NCBI GenBank assembly: GCA_023265395.1
Contig: JAHFTX010000005.1
Coordinates: 1-64,000 of the forward strand
Length of the DNA stretch: 64,000 nt
Direction of reading: 5' to 3'
Source of the DNA: Thermoplasmata archaeon
GTDB lineage: Archaea > Thermoplasmatota > DTKX01 > JAHFTX01
Made by a program: the position numbers and the translations under genes. The notes beneath the pieces are model-generated. The model had not been told where the DNA came from. It made no database searches and saw only the letters and a program-made list of their open reading frames with translations. Shown piece by piece: positions 24,200 to 32,736 of this stretch. Each line of letters starts with the position of its first letter. Positions within the stretch are counted from its first letter, which is position 1.

Positions 24200-25747
24200 A
24201 TGGCGCGCATCCGCAGGGCCCGCCACCTGGCGAGCCTGTGGAAGGCGGTCCGTCCTTTGCTCTCTTGGCAGCGCCTCGCCGCTGGAGTCGTCGCTGGGGT
24301 CGCGGCATTGGGCCTGACCTTCCTGCTCCGGCTGCTCGGCATGGGAGTCTTCGTGCCCGAGCTGGCCGTGGACTGGGTGGTCGTGCGAATCCCCGGAGCC
24401 CTCGAAAGCGCCTTCATCGGTGCGCTGGGCAAGGGCGCCAAGGTCCTGGCCCTGAGCGTCGCGCTGCTGCTGGTGCTGCTCGCCTACGGACTCCCGGCAT
24501 TGGCGTTCCGTGCGGTCCAGCGCCGGATCGTCCACCGCTGGAGGGTGATGCTCCTCTACGCCGCCGGGATGGCGCTGACCCTCCTGCTGGTGGTGCTGCC
24601 GTTTTTGGGCTATGGTCTGGGCGGTTCAGGCACTAATGTCGGCCTTGGCCCTGCGGTATTCAGCCAGGTGCTGGGCGCCGCGATCTATGCGGGCGTCCTC
24701 GATGCACTGCTGGTCGACCTAGCCGCCCGACACCCCCGAGGTTTCTCCTTGAGCCGGCGGCGATTCCTGACCCTCGCCGTCGGGGCGACCGCAGCGGCAG
24801 GCCTGGCGGTCTACGGCCTCTCGCAACAACTCTCCCACGCCGCCCGGCTCTCCTTTGCCTCCGTGCCTGAACTGCTGCGGTCGGAGGTCACGCCCACGGG
24901 AGAGTTCTACGTCATCTCCAAGAACGTCGTCGACCCTGCCATCGACTCGAGCCGCTGGCACCTGCGGGTCGACGGCCGCGTCGATCGGCCTGCGACCTAC
25001 GACTACCGCACCCTCTCCGAGCGGGAAGTGGTCGAACTCCCCGTGACCCTCGAGTGCATCAGCAACGAGGTCGGGGGGGACCTCATCAGCACCGGGCTCT
25101 TTGGCGGGATCCCGCTCTTTGGATTCCTCGAGGAGCATGGGCTGGAGCCCCAAGCACGCTGGGTCGGGCTGCACTGCACCGATGGCTACACCATCGGGGT
25201 CCCCCTGAGCGTGGTGCAAGGCTCGGGCGCTCTCCTGGTGCTGCGCCTCAACGGTGCGCCGCTTCCAGGAGCCCATGGTTTCCCCGCACGGGTGATCGTC
25301 CCCGGATGGTACGGCATGTTCTCGGCCAAGTGGCTCGAGCGGATCTCGGTGCGCAATGAGCCCCTCCGCGGCTTCTGGCAGCAGAAGGGATGGGCGGACG
25401 AGGGGACCGTGCACACCACCGCCATCATCGCCACCCCTGCACCCGAGTCGGTCGTCGAGCTGCCCGCGACGATCGGTGGCGTCGCGTTCGCCGGCACACG
25501 CGGGATCGCAGACGTGCAGATCAGCACTGATGGGGGCGGCGGTTGGGAGCCAGCCGAGCTGACGCACACCCTCGACGGGCCCACCTGGGTGCTGTGGACC
25601 TACACCTGGCAGCAGGCCGCCCCCGGGCGGCACCGGGTCATGGTGCGAGCGACTGACGGGGCGGGGCATCTGCAAGGGAGCGCACGGGCATCACCATTCC
25701 CCGATGGCGCGACGGGGATCGACCACGTCGACCTGCTGGTGGCGTAG
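24200..25747 (+). CDS. Membrane-anchored sulfite oxidase-like molybdopterin oxidoreductase
   Basis: A 515-residue protein. The first 190 residues hold four or five membrane helices. Then comes a twin-arginine-like SRRRFLTLAVGATAAAGL segment and a soluble sulfite oxidase/YedY-type molybdopterin domain on the outside. The Mo-ligating cysteine sits in VTLECISNEVGGDLISTG (near residue 285). The substrate/cofactor region includes HGFPARVIVPGWYGMFSAKW. The C-terminal 110 residues form the Ig-like Mo-co dimerisation domain, with GIADVQISTDGGGGWEPAEL. Such COG2041 enzymes oxidise or reduce sulfur or nitrogen compounds; the substrate is unknown. The ATG (24200, preceded by an in-frame GTG at 24197) is 26 bp from the TATA element shared with the small membrane protein. 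Confidence 0.85.
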   Translation: MARIRRARHLASLWKAVRPLLSWQRLAAGVVAGVAALGLTFLLRLLGMGVFVPELAVDWVVVRIPGALESAFIGALGKGAKVLALSVALLLVLLAYGLPALAFRAVQRRIVHRWRVMLLYAAGMALTLLLVVLPFLGYGLGGSGTNVGLGPAVFSQVLGAAIYAGVLDALLVDLAARHPRGFSLSRRRFLTLAVGATAAAGLAVYGLSQQLSHAARLSFASVPELLRSEVTPTGEFYVISKNVVDPAIDSSRWHLRVDGRVDRPATYDYRTLSEREVVELPVTLECISNEVGGDLISTGLFGGIPLFGFLEEHGLEPQARWVGLHCTDGYTIGVPLSVVQGSGALLVLRLNGAPLPGAHGFPARVIVPGWYGMFSAKWLERISVRNEPLRGFWQQKGWADEGTVHTTAIIATPAPESVVELPATIGGVAFAGTRGIADVQISTDGGGGWEPAELTHTLDGPTWVLWTYTWQQAAPGRHRVMVRATDGAGHLQGSARASPFPDGATGIDHVDLLVA

Positions 25748-25760
25748 CGCCCAACGTGGA

Positions 25761-27305
25761 CTAGAACGCGCTCTCGTCGACGGCTGCCTCGCCGTAGGAT
25801 TCCCCTTCTTCGGCCTCGGCCACCTCGCCGGGCCGCTCGACGCGCATGCCGCGGGTGAGGATGAAGGGGGCGATCGAGGCCGATGCGGCCGCCCAGGTGG
25901 TCGCCATCTTGGTCTCCTTGCTGATGCCCATGACCTCGCCCAGCACCGTGCCGATGTCCCCGACGAGCTTGAAGGCGTTGGGAGCGACGGGGATCAGCTC
26001 GCCACCCTCGATCAGGAAGCTCGTGGCGCGGTTGCTGCTGCTGAAGGTCGTCCCCCCCAGACGCATCGGATAGGTGTACCACGTCCGCGGCAGGTAGATC
26101 GCCGGGCCGTCGCACTGTTCCACCAGCTCGTCGAAGGTTCGGTCGCCGGGGCGCACGACCGTGTTCGTCGCCGAGGGCGCAGGGTCGACCGTGGCCAGCC
26201 GGCCAGGGCGCAGACCGAACCGGAAACCGTTGCCGCTGGTGGGGCGGCCGTAGAGGTTGGCGAAGTAGCTGTTGCTGAGCGTGCCGACCAACCGCCCTTC
26301 GGTGACCAAGGGGGTCACGGCGGTGACGACGCCCTCGTCGTCGTAGGACTTGGAGGCCATGCCCTGGGGCAAGGTCGGGTCGTCGACGATGGTCAGCGCT
26401 TCGGAGACGACCTGCGCGCCCTCGGCAGGCTCGAGGACCTGGCGACCATTGTGCTCACGCGAGACCGTCGGCAGCCACGAGAGGCCGTAGTAGCAGGTCG
26501 ACAGGGTCGTCGCATGGGCGAAGAGGTTGTCGATGATGTCTGCCACAGCGTAGGGCCCGAGCAGCACCGTGTAGTCCCCCTCCGGGACGGTCTCCTGCAC
26601 CGGGCGGATCCGAGCAAGCTCGAGTGCGTCGTTGGCCGCGGCCGCCCCATCGAGCGCACCCAAGTGTCGGCCGCTGCTCCATCCGACGCCGCTGCTGACG
26701 ACATCCGCGCCCTCGACCCACTCGGCGGTCAACTGTGCGACGGTGAAGGTATCGATGGCGTCCTCGACGGCGATGCCGTTGGTGGAACGGATCGCCATGC
26801 GCTCGCTGACGGCGATCATCGAACCTGCCAGGTCGAGATAGGGCCGGTCGACAGCGGCGATCGCCGCCTCGGCGGCGGCGGCCAGAGGCTCGGCGACCTC
26901 CCCGGCGACGATCGCCGGGTCATGGGGCAGGCGCACCGGCGTGCGCGAGAGCGGGGTGGCCAGGTCGACGAAGTCGGGGTCGTCCGGCTGCGCGGCGGCC
27001 GAGCGATGGGCCTGCTCGACGATCTGCTGCAACTCGGGCTTGGTCAGGTAGCTGGTCGAACAGACGCCGATGCGCTGGCCGATGACCAGCCGCACAGACG
27101 CCGCGGCGTTGCGGATGGTGACCATCTGCTGGCTGAGCGGACCGATGGTGCGGCCATGGTAGCGCAGCGTCTCGAGCCGTGCCTGGGTGAGCATGTTGGC
27201 CGAAGCGTAGGCTTCGACCCCGCGGACGTCACCGAACCGCTCCCCCTGGGACTGGAGGTATTCGACGGCGGAGGCCAAATCAAGGGTCGCTGCAGTGGAG
27301 GCCAT
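25761..27305 (-). CDS. TldE/PmbA-type metalloprotease-family subunit
   Basis: A 514-residue member of the TldD/PmbA family (peptidase U62), recognised by the central HGNGFRFGL-like region (here TSGNGFRFGLRPGRLATVDP) and by the ending common to the inactive partner, with VGDIGTVLGEVMGISKETKM near the C terminus. It lacks the HExxxH zinc motif, as TldE subunits do. TldD-TldE heterodimers are intracellular proteases that degrade or mature unfolded or modified peptides. The gene starts one base after the stop of tldD (TGA-C-ATG), so it is the second gene of that operon. It is somewhat longer than usual, with an extra C-terminal acidic tail (EAEEGESYGEAAVDESAF). Confidence 0.85.
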   Translation of the reverse strand: MASTAATLDLASAVEYLQSQGERFGDVRGVEAYASANMLTQARLETLRYHGRTIGPLSQQMVTIRNAAASVRLVIGQRIGVCSTSYLTKPELQQIVEQAHRSAAAQPDDPDFVDLATPLSRTPVRLPHDPAIVAGEVAEPLAAAAEAAIAAVDRPYLDLAGSMIAVSERMAIRSTNGIAVEDAIDTFTVAQLTAEWVEGADVVSSGVGWSSGRHLGALDGAAAANDALELARIRPVQETVPEGDYTVLLGPYAVADIIDNLFAHATTLSTCYYGLSWLPTVSREHNGRQVLEPAEGAQVVSEALTIVDDPTLPQGMASKSYDDEGVVTAVTPLVTEGRLVGTLSNSYFANLYGRPTSGNGFRFGLRPGRLATVDPAPSATNTVVRPGDRTFDELVEQCDGPAIYLPRTWYTYPMRLGGTTFSSSNRATSFLIEGGELIPVAPNAFKLVGDIGTVLGEVMGISKETKMATTWAAASASIAPFILTRGMRVERPGEVAEAEEGESYGEAAVDESAF

Positions 27306-27306
27306 G

Positions 27307-28770
27307 TCACGCTGCCCCAGAGATGCGCCCGGTGCCGACCATCAGCGGGCCGCCATTGCCGACGCGCATCAGTTGCATCGGGTCGCCCTTGCCGCAGTTG
27401 GGGATCTGGTGGAGCGCGAAGGTCTTCGGGCCGCCCACTCGATAGACCGAGCGCAGGTACTCGGGCGTGCGCGCGATCAGGCTGATGTTCTTGAGCATCT
27501 GTCCCACGTGACCATCCTTGATCTCGTAGCCCTCATAGGCGGCGATCTGCCAGCGATAGCGGCGGCTGTCGATGGAGGGGATCGACATGTGTCCCAGCAG
27601 CACGCCATCGTGGATGTCCTCGATGGTCTCCTCGAGCGTCGCCGGACCTTCCGGATCGGCCTCGAAGTAGGTGTTGGTCATGCGGATCATGGGCAGGACG
27701 GAGGCCGAGGAGGCGCGCATCGCCCCGCTGGGGGACCCACCGGTGATCGCGGCAGTCTGCCGGTTCTCGAGGAAGTTGCAGAGCTTCCCCCCGACGATGT
27801 GCTCGATCCGCTGCGCAGGTACTCCCTCGTCGTCGTAGAAGAAGGTCCCGTAGAACCCGGCGTGTCGATCGTTGGGGGTGGCGTCGCTGACCGCGTGGAT
27901 GAGCTCGGAGCCGACCTGCTGGCCCGAGAGGTCCTTCCACCACGCCCGTCCAGCCCAGGCACTCTCCCCGCCGAGGATCCGGTCCCCTTCGACGGGATGA
28001 CCGACGATCTCGTGGACCTTGAGCGAGTTGAACTCTGGATGGGTCACGACCGTGGTCTCCCGCTGCTTGGGGGTGATCGCCTGCGTCACCAGGCGGGAGG
28101 TCTTGGTCGCGACCTCGAGGCCCAGCGCCATCGGGTCGATGCGGTCGATGTGCTCCCAGCCGCCCGTGGCCCCGAAGGCGCGGAAGTAGGCCTGCGAGGT
28201 GCCGGCGTGGTGTGCCGCGGCATAGAGGTCGCCGCTGACATGGAGGCTGTCCTCGACGATGCGACTGCCCTCGGTCGAGGCGAAGGTGCGGGTGAGCTCC
28301 TCGTGGTAGATGCCACTCACCGCCATGCGCATCGCCGGGACCCCCATCATCGCGGTACTGATCGCCGCGGCCAGGTGCTGCTTCTCCTCCAGTGGGATGG
28401 GGGTGCGCGTGCGGGGCAGCTGCACCTTGCGGTGGACCGGGGTGATCGGCGCCAGCTCGACCCGCTCGAATCGCGCCGCGGCCTTGGCCAGGCGGACCGC
28501 TGATGCCACCAGTACGAAGAGTTGGGGGCCGACCTCCTCCTGGCTCGAGATGTCGCCGGAGGCGAAACCCCAGGTGCCGCCAGCGAGTGCGCGCACACCC
28601 GCGCTGGTGCCAGCGGCGACGTTGACGCACTTGACGATGCCGTTCTCCGCCTGGGCGCCCTCGTGGCCGCCGCTCTCGACCCGCACGTCGGCGTAGGTCG
28701 CCCCCGCCTGCAGGGCCTGGTCCATGGCACGATCCACCAGCGACTCATCGACATCCAAGTGCACGATCAT
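27307..28770 (-). CDS. tldD: TldD-type metalloprotease, active subunit
   Basis: A 487-residue TldD protease. The zinc site is LKVHEIVGHPVEGDRIL (HExxxH near residue 250), with the downstream metal-ligand region in GGKLCNFLENRQTAAITGGS. Other family markers are NVAAGTSAGVRALAGGTWGF, GFYGTFFYDDEGVP and the C-terminal CGKGDPMQLMRVGNGGP. It pairs with the adjacent TldE gene in an ATP-independent peptidase. The open frame extends 160 codons upstream, but ATG 28770 gives the standard N terminus. A TATA-like GATAAAC on the plus strand at 28838-28844 would put the RNA start about 40 nt before this ATG. An in-frame ATG at 28824 is possible. Confidence 0.9.
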   Translation of the reverse strand: MIVHLDVDESLVDRAMDQALQAGATYADVRVESGGHEGAQAENGIVKCVNVAAGTSAGVRALAGGTWGFASGDISSQEEVGPQLFVLVASAVRLAKAAARFERVELAPITPVHRKVQLPRTRTPIPLEEKQHLAAAISTAMMGVPAMRMAVSGIYHEELTRTFASTEGSRIVEDSLHVSGDLYAAAHHAGTSQAYFRAFGATGGWEHIDRIDPMALGLEVATKTSRLVTQAITPKQRETTVVTHPEFNSLKVHEIVGHPVEGDRILGGESAWAGRAWWKDLSGQQVGSELIHAVSDATPNDRHAGFYGTFFYDDEGVPAQRIEHIVGGKLCNFLENRQTAAITGGSPSGAMRASSASVLPMIRMTNTYFEADPEGPATLEETIEDIHDGVLLGHMSIPSIDSRRYRWQIAAYEGYEIKDGHVGQMLKNISLIARTPEYLRSVYRVGGPKTFALHQIPNCGKGDPMQLMRVGNGGPLMVGTGRISGAA

Positions 28771-28874
28771 CCACTCACCCACCGGTGGCAGCGCCCCAGG
28801 CGCCTCCCACCCCAGGCGGACCATCCTGGCGCAGGATGATAAACCTCGCTCTGCCGCCGGGCGTGTGACCGGGC

Positions 28875-31241
28875 TCAGCCGCTCAGCGGGGCGACCGCTG
28901 CGCGGGCGGCCGCCAGCCGTCGTCGGCGCTTGCGCTGGTCGAGCACCAGAGCGGCAGCGCCGACCGCCAGCGCGGCCAAGAGGATCACCAGCATGGGGAA
29001 GGGCGTGCCTTCGGTGCGGCGCTGGTCCATCAGCGGCGGTAGGAGCGCCTGGTCGAGCAGATACCAGCTGGTGGTCAGCTCGACGCTGCCGCCGCCATAG
29101 GCCGGCGAGGGAGGGGCTGGCCGGAGCACGGCGATGATCGCCCCATACCCCGCGTGTGTGGCGTTGAGCTGCGTGCCCGCGGCGGCGTCGAGGGTCAACC
29201 GGAGGCTGATGGTGTACTCGACGCGCCACTCGACGTAGTTGCGATCGGGCCACGGGAGCCGCGGGAGCTTGAACCCCGAGCCGATGGTGTCGAACGTCCA
29301 GGGGCTGCCGTCGGCGCCGCTGACTTGGATCGTCTCGACCTTGGTGCCCCCGTTGCGCAGGTCCAGCGGCCCGGTGTGGTCGGCGCTGCCGTCGCCGTCG
29401 GTGTCGATGGTGAAGGTGATGTCCCCGGCGGAGAGCTGCCCCAGGTCGTAGGGGACGTAGGACATGGTCACCTCCATCGAGGTCGTCCCGTTGGGGACGA
29501 AGACCACCTTGGTCTGGTTGACGCTGGTGACGCTGAAGCCATCGCCGTCGTCATACCGGCTGTACTCCCCCTGCCACGAGGTCACCAGGGTGTCGGTCGC
29601 AAAGGGCGTGGAGTTCTCGCGGAGCACCCGCTCGTAGACGGCCAAGGCGTCAAGAACCGTGACCTCCCGTGCGGGGTTGGCCGTGCGCAGTCGCTCCAGC
29701 GTCAGGGCAAGGCCGATGGCGCGGTGGGCGTCGACGATCCCGTAGCCTTGCGCATAATCGAGGGGCAGCCCCTCGTGCCCGGTGCTGTTGTCCTGCGTGG
29801 GGACGCCCGTGTCGGCGGAGACCGGCAGGTGGTGTGCCGTCGACTCGACGATCCATTCGATCTCGTGGATCCGCGTGTAGGGGTTGGTGTACCACTCGGG
29901 GGTCTCGTTGCAGGCGCAGTCCTCGTGCAGCTCGGCGACCCGCAGCGAGGGGGCCGCCTGCCACAGCAGCGCGGCCAATCCCGCGACATGGGGTGTCGAC
30001 ATCGACGTGCCGCTGATCGCCAGGTAGTAGGGGTTGGAGTTGCCGCCCGAGTAGGTCCCGGAGCTGATCAGGGTGCGCCGCGCACTGGTGGACCAGATGC
30101 TCCGCCCCGGGGCGCCGATGTCCGGATAGGTCTCGAGCATCCCGACCTTGCCGCGGCTGCTGAAGTCGGTCACCGCACTGCCATCGTGCTCGTAGGCGGC
30201 GACCTCCAGTGCGATGGGAGTGTTGCCCTCCTTGGAGGTGGTGATGGTCCCGCCCTCGGGGTCCGTGCGTCCCTCGTTGCCGGCGGACCAGGTCGTCAGC
30301 ACGTTGTTCTCATAGGTCAGGCGCATGATGATCTGGCTGAGCGCGGATTCGTTGTCATAGGCCTCCTCGACGGTGTGCCACGAATTGGTCGCGACACGGA
30401 TGTTGAGGGGGTTGGCGCCCGGCCTGCTGTTGGTGAAGACCCATTCGAGGGCCGTCAGGTAATCGCCCGCCGTCGGGTCCCACAACGTCACCCCTGCCAG
30501 CGAAGCACCGGGGGCGACACCGCGCCGTGCACCTGCTGAGGCCTCCCCGTTGCCCGCGACGGTGCCCGCAACATGGGTGCCATGGCCGTAGTAGAGGTCG
30601 GAGTTGGAGGTCTCCACCCAGCGGTCCGACCCCGGCGAGGCGAGGTAGACGTTGGAGACGGTCTTGCGACCGTAGTCGAGGTCGGGGTGGTCGGCGTCGA
30701 TGCCGGTGTCGACGACCGCGACCGTCACCCCCGAGCCGTCGATACCGCCCTCGATCGGGCCGCCGGCATCCGAGAGGATCGTCGCCCAGGCCTTGGTGGC
30801 GTTGATGACGGTGGTACTCACATCCATGTCGATGGTGCCGCGGGCATTGCGCTCGACGTAGGTGACCCACGGGTGGAGGCTGAGGGCTTGGATGGTTGAC
30901 GCCGGGGCGCGCACCCAGAGCACCGGCAACGACTCGTACCGATGGATGACGGTACCTCCGGACGCCTCCACGAGCGCGACTGCGTGTCCGTCGGCCGGTT
31001 GTTCCGTCGGGCCCGCGATGACCGGACCGAACCGGATCAGCGCTTCGATGGGATCTGTCGGCGCAGCTTGGCGCAGGAGGTTGGCCATGCCTCCGCTGAG
31101 CTTGGAGCCATCGGCGGCGGGCGCGAGGGCACTGGCCGAGAGCGCTGGCGCCAAGGCGCCCAGCAACACGCTCAGCAGGAGGACCGACGCCAGGCGACCA
31201 AGTCCAGCCCGGTCAAGTCTGCGATGCGCGATGCGCCCCAT
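28875..31241 (-). CDS. Secreted, membrane-anchored subtilisin-like serine protease (S8)
   Basis: A 788-residue protease. After the signal peptide (about 1-40) an inhibitor-I9-like propeptide (LIRFGPVIAGP to HPWVTYVERN) leads into an S8 catalytic domain. The catalytic Asp is in VAVVDTGIDADHPDLD (about 173), His in YYGHGTHVAGTVAGNG (about 219) and Ser in ISGTSMSTPHVAGLAALLWQ (about 412); the oxyanion Asn is in TTWSAGNEG. A CDC-type cysteine pair (HEDCACNE) lies after the serine. The C-terminal 250 residues are beta-sandwich, then a membrane helix (about 755-775) and a very basic end (DQRKRRRRL), so the mature enzyme is held at the outer surface. ATG 31241 is preferred over an upstream ATG at 31349. 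Divergent from the cystathionine beta-synthase-like gene. Possible targets are the nearby surface proteins (inference). Confidence 0.88.
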   Translation of the reverse strand: MGRIAHRRLDRAGLGRLASVLLLSVLLGALAPALSASALAPAADGSKLSGGMANLLRQAAPTDPIEALIRFGPVIAGPTEQPADGHAVALVEASGGTVIHRYESLPVLWVRAPASTIQALSLHPWVTYVERNARGTIDMDVSTTVINATKAWATILSDAGGPIEGGIDGSGVTVAVVDTGIDADHPDLDYGRKTVSNVYLASPGSDRWVETSNSDLYYGHGTHVAGTVAGNGEASAGARRGVAPGASLAGVTLWDPTAGDYLTALEWVFTNSRPGANPLNIRVATNSWHTVEEAYDNESALSQIIMRLTYENNVLTTWSAGNEGRTDPEGGTITTSKEGNTPIALEVAAYEHDGSAVTDFSSRGKVGMLETYPDIGAPGRSIWSTSARRTLISSGTYSGGNSNPYYLAISGTSMSTPHVAGLAALLWQAAPSLRVAELHEDCACNETPEWYTNPYTRIHEIEWIVESTAHHLPVSADTGVPTQDNSTGHEGLPLDYAQGYGIVDAHRAIGLALTLERLRTANPAREVTVLDALAVYERVLRENSTPFATDTLVTSWQGEYSRYDDGDGFSVTSVNQTKVVFVPNGTTSMEVTMSYVPYDLGQLSAGDITFTIDTDGDGSADHTGPLDLRNGGTKVETIQVSGADGSPWTFDTIGSGFKLPRLPWPDRNYVEWRVEYTISLRLTLDAAAGTQLNATHAGYGAIIAVLRPAPPSPAYGGGSVELTTSWYLLDQALLPPLMDQRRTEGTPFPMLVILLAALAVGAAALVLDQRKRRRRLAAARAAVAPLSG

Positions 31242-31351
31242 CGGCCCTAGGCAGCTGGCAGGCGTTGATGAGGTTTCTGGTGCCTCCAGCACCGACGGTG
31301 CGTCAGTCCCAACGGCTCTGCCCCGCTCGGAGGCTTCTGACCCTCCCAAGG

Positions 31352-31359
31352 CTCAAATG
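31352..31359 (+). promoter_or_regulatory. TATA-like element of the cystathionine beta-synthase/gamma-lyase operon
   Basis: CTCAAATG centred 27 bp before ATG 31382, the same octamer and spacing as at guaAB. Confidence 0.5.
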
Positions 31360-31381
31360 GCGGAGGGGGCTTGCCCCGGTG

Positions 31382-32725
31382 ATGGTCGACTACCCCGCCG
31401 ACATCCTCGGCGCGATGGGCAACACCCCGCTGGTCCGGATCGACCGGCTGCGCGGTGGACGCGCCCCGACGCTGCTGGCCAAGCTCGAGTTCTACAACCC
31501 CGGAGGATCGGTCAAGGACCGCATAGGGATCTCGATGCTCAAGGCCGCGATGGACGAGGGCAAGCTCCGACGCGGCGGGACGGTGGTCGAACCCACCAGC
31601 GGCAACACGGGAGTCGGCTTGGCGATCGCGGCCAACCTGCTGGGGCTGCATGCGGTCTTCACGATGCCCGACAAGATGTCGGAGGAGAAGCGGCGCCTCT
31701 TGCGCGCCTATGGTGCCGAGGTGGTCATCTGTCCGACCAACGTCGCCCCCGAAGACCCACGATCCTACTACGTCGTCGCCCGGCAGCTGGCTGCCGAGCG
31801 CAACGGGTTCCTCCCCGACCAGTACAGCAACCCCAACAACCCCCTGGCCCACTACCGCACGACCGGGCCGGAGATCTGGCGACAGACCCACGGCCGGATC
31901 ACCCACCTGGTCGCGGGTGCGGGCACGGGTGGGACCATCAGCGGCGCGGGCCGCTACCTCAAGGAGCAGAACCCCAAGGTCCAGATCGTCGGCGTCGACC
32001 CGGAGGGCTCCATGCTCTCTGGGGGGAAGGTGCACCCCTACAAGATCGAGGGGATCGGCGAGGACATGATCCCCGCCACCATCGACCTTGGACTGATCGA
32101 CCGGTGGGAGGTCTGCTCCGACCGCAATGCCTACCTGATGGCCCGCCGCGTCGTCAAGGAGGAGGGCTTCTTGATCGGCAGCAGCGGTGGCGCGGCCATC
32201 TGGGGAGCGCTGCAGGTGTGTGACGGCCTCTCCGCCGAGGCCGTGGTGGTCGTCATCGTCCCCGATGGCGGCGACCGCTACCTCTCCAAGCTCTTCAACG
32301 ACGCCTGGATGCGCGACAACGGCTTCCTCGATGACACGAGCCTGACGTTGCTCTCCGTCCTCGAAGGGAAGGGAGACCGCATCCCCCAGGTCGTGTCGGT
32401 AGCACCTGGGGCATCGCTCAAGGAGGCCTATCGCCTGATGCGCACCCACGACATCTCCCAGCTGCCGGTGCTCGACGAGGGGCGCAACGTCGGCCTGATC
32501 GAGGAACGCGCCCTCCTGGCGCGGGCGATGGAGGACCCCAAGGTGCTCGAACGCCCGGTCTCCGCCCTGATGGAGGCGCCGCTGCCCGAGGTCCAGGGGG
32601 GCCTCTCCCTCGAAGCAGCGATGCGGCACTTCTCCAAGGAGACGCCGGCCTTGCTCGTCAGCAGGGCGGGCACGATCATCGGGCTGGTCTCCAAGGGCGA
32701 CATCGTCGAGCGGCTGGCACGGTAG
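31382..32725 (+). CDS. Cystathionine beta-synthase/cysteine synthase-like enzyme with CBS domain pair
   Basis: A 447-residue fold-type II PLP enzyme. The PLP lysine is in FYNPGGSVKDRIGI (about residue 44), the substrate loop is EPTSGNTGVGLAIA, and the phosphate loop is GAGTGGTISGAGRY. The catalytic domain ends near 310. Two CBS domains (about 335-447, including LMRTHDISQLPVLDEGRNVG and PALLVSRAGTIIGLVSKGDI) follow and probably bind an adenosyl ligand. The enzyme condenses serine with homocysteine, or O-acetyl/phosphoserine with sulfide. The ATG at 31382 lies 27 bp after a CTCAAATG promoter element (31352-31359). The cystathionine gamma-lyase-like gene follows 11 bp downstream, which favours transsulfuration between homocysteine and cysteine. 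Confidence 0.88.
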   Translation: MVDYPADILGAMGNTPLVRIDRLRGGRAPTLLAKLEFYNPGGSVKDRIGISMLKAAMDEGKLRRGGTVVEPTSGNTGVGLAIAANLLGLHAVFTMPDKMSEEKRRLLRAYGAEVVICPTNVAPEDPRSYYVVARQLAAERNGFLPDQYSNPNNPLAHYRTTGPEIWRQTHGRITHLVAGAGTGGTISGAGRYLKEQNPKVQIVGVDPEGSMLSGGKVHPYKIEGIGEDMIPATIDLGLIDRWEVCSDRNAYLMARRVVKEEGFLIGSSGGAAIWGALQVCDGLSAEAVVVVIVPDGGDRYLSKLFNDAWMRDNGFLDDTSLTLLSVLEGKGDRIPQVVSVAPGASLKEAYRLMRTHDISQLPVLDEGRNVGLIEERALLARAMEDPKVLERPVSALMEAPLPEVQGGLSLEAAMRHFSKETPALLVSRAGTIIGLVSKGDIVERLAR

Positions 32726-32736
32726 GGAGAGGAACG

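Noticed and set aside
27295-28503. 402-residue plus-strand frame opposite tldD
   Set aside because: The minus strand has the HExxxH TldD signature; the plus frame shows no family motif.
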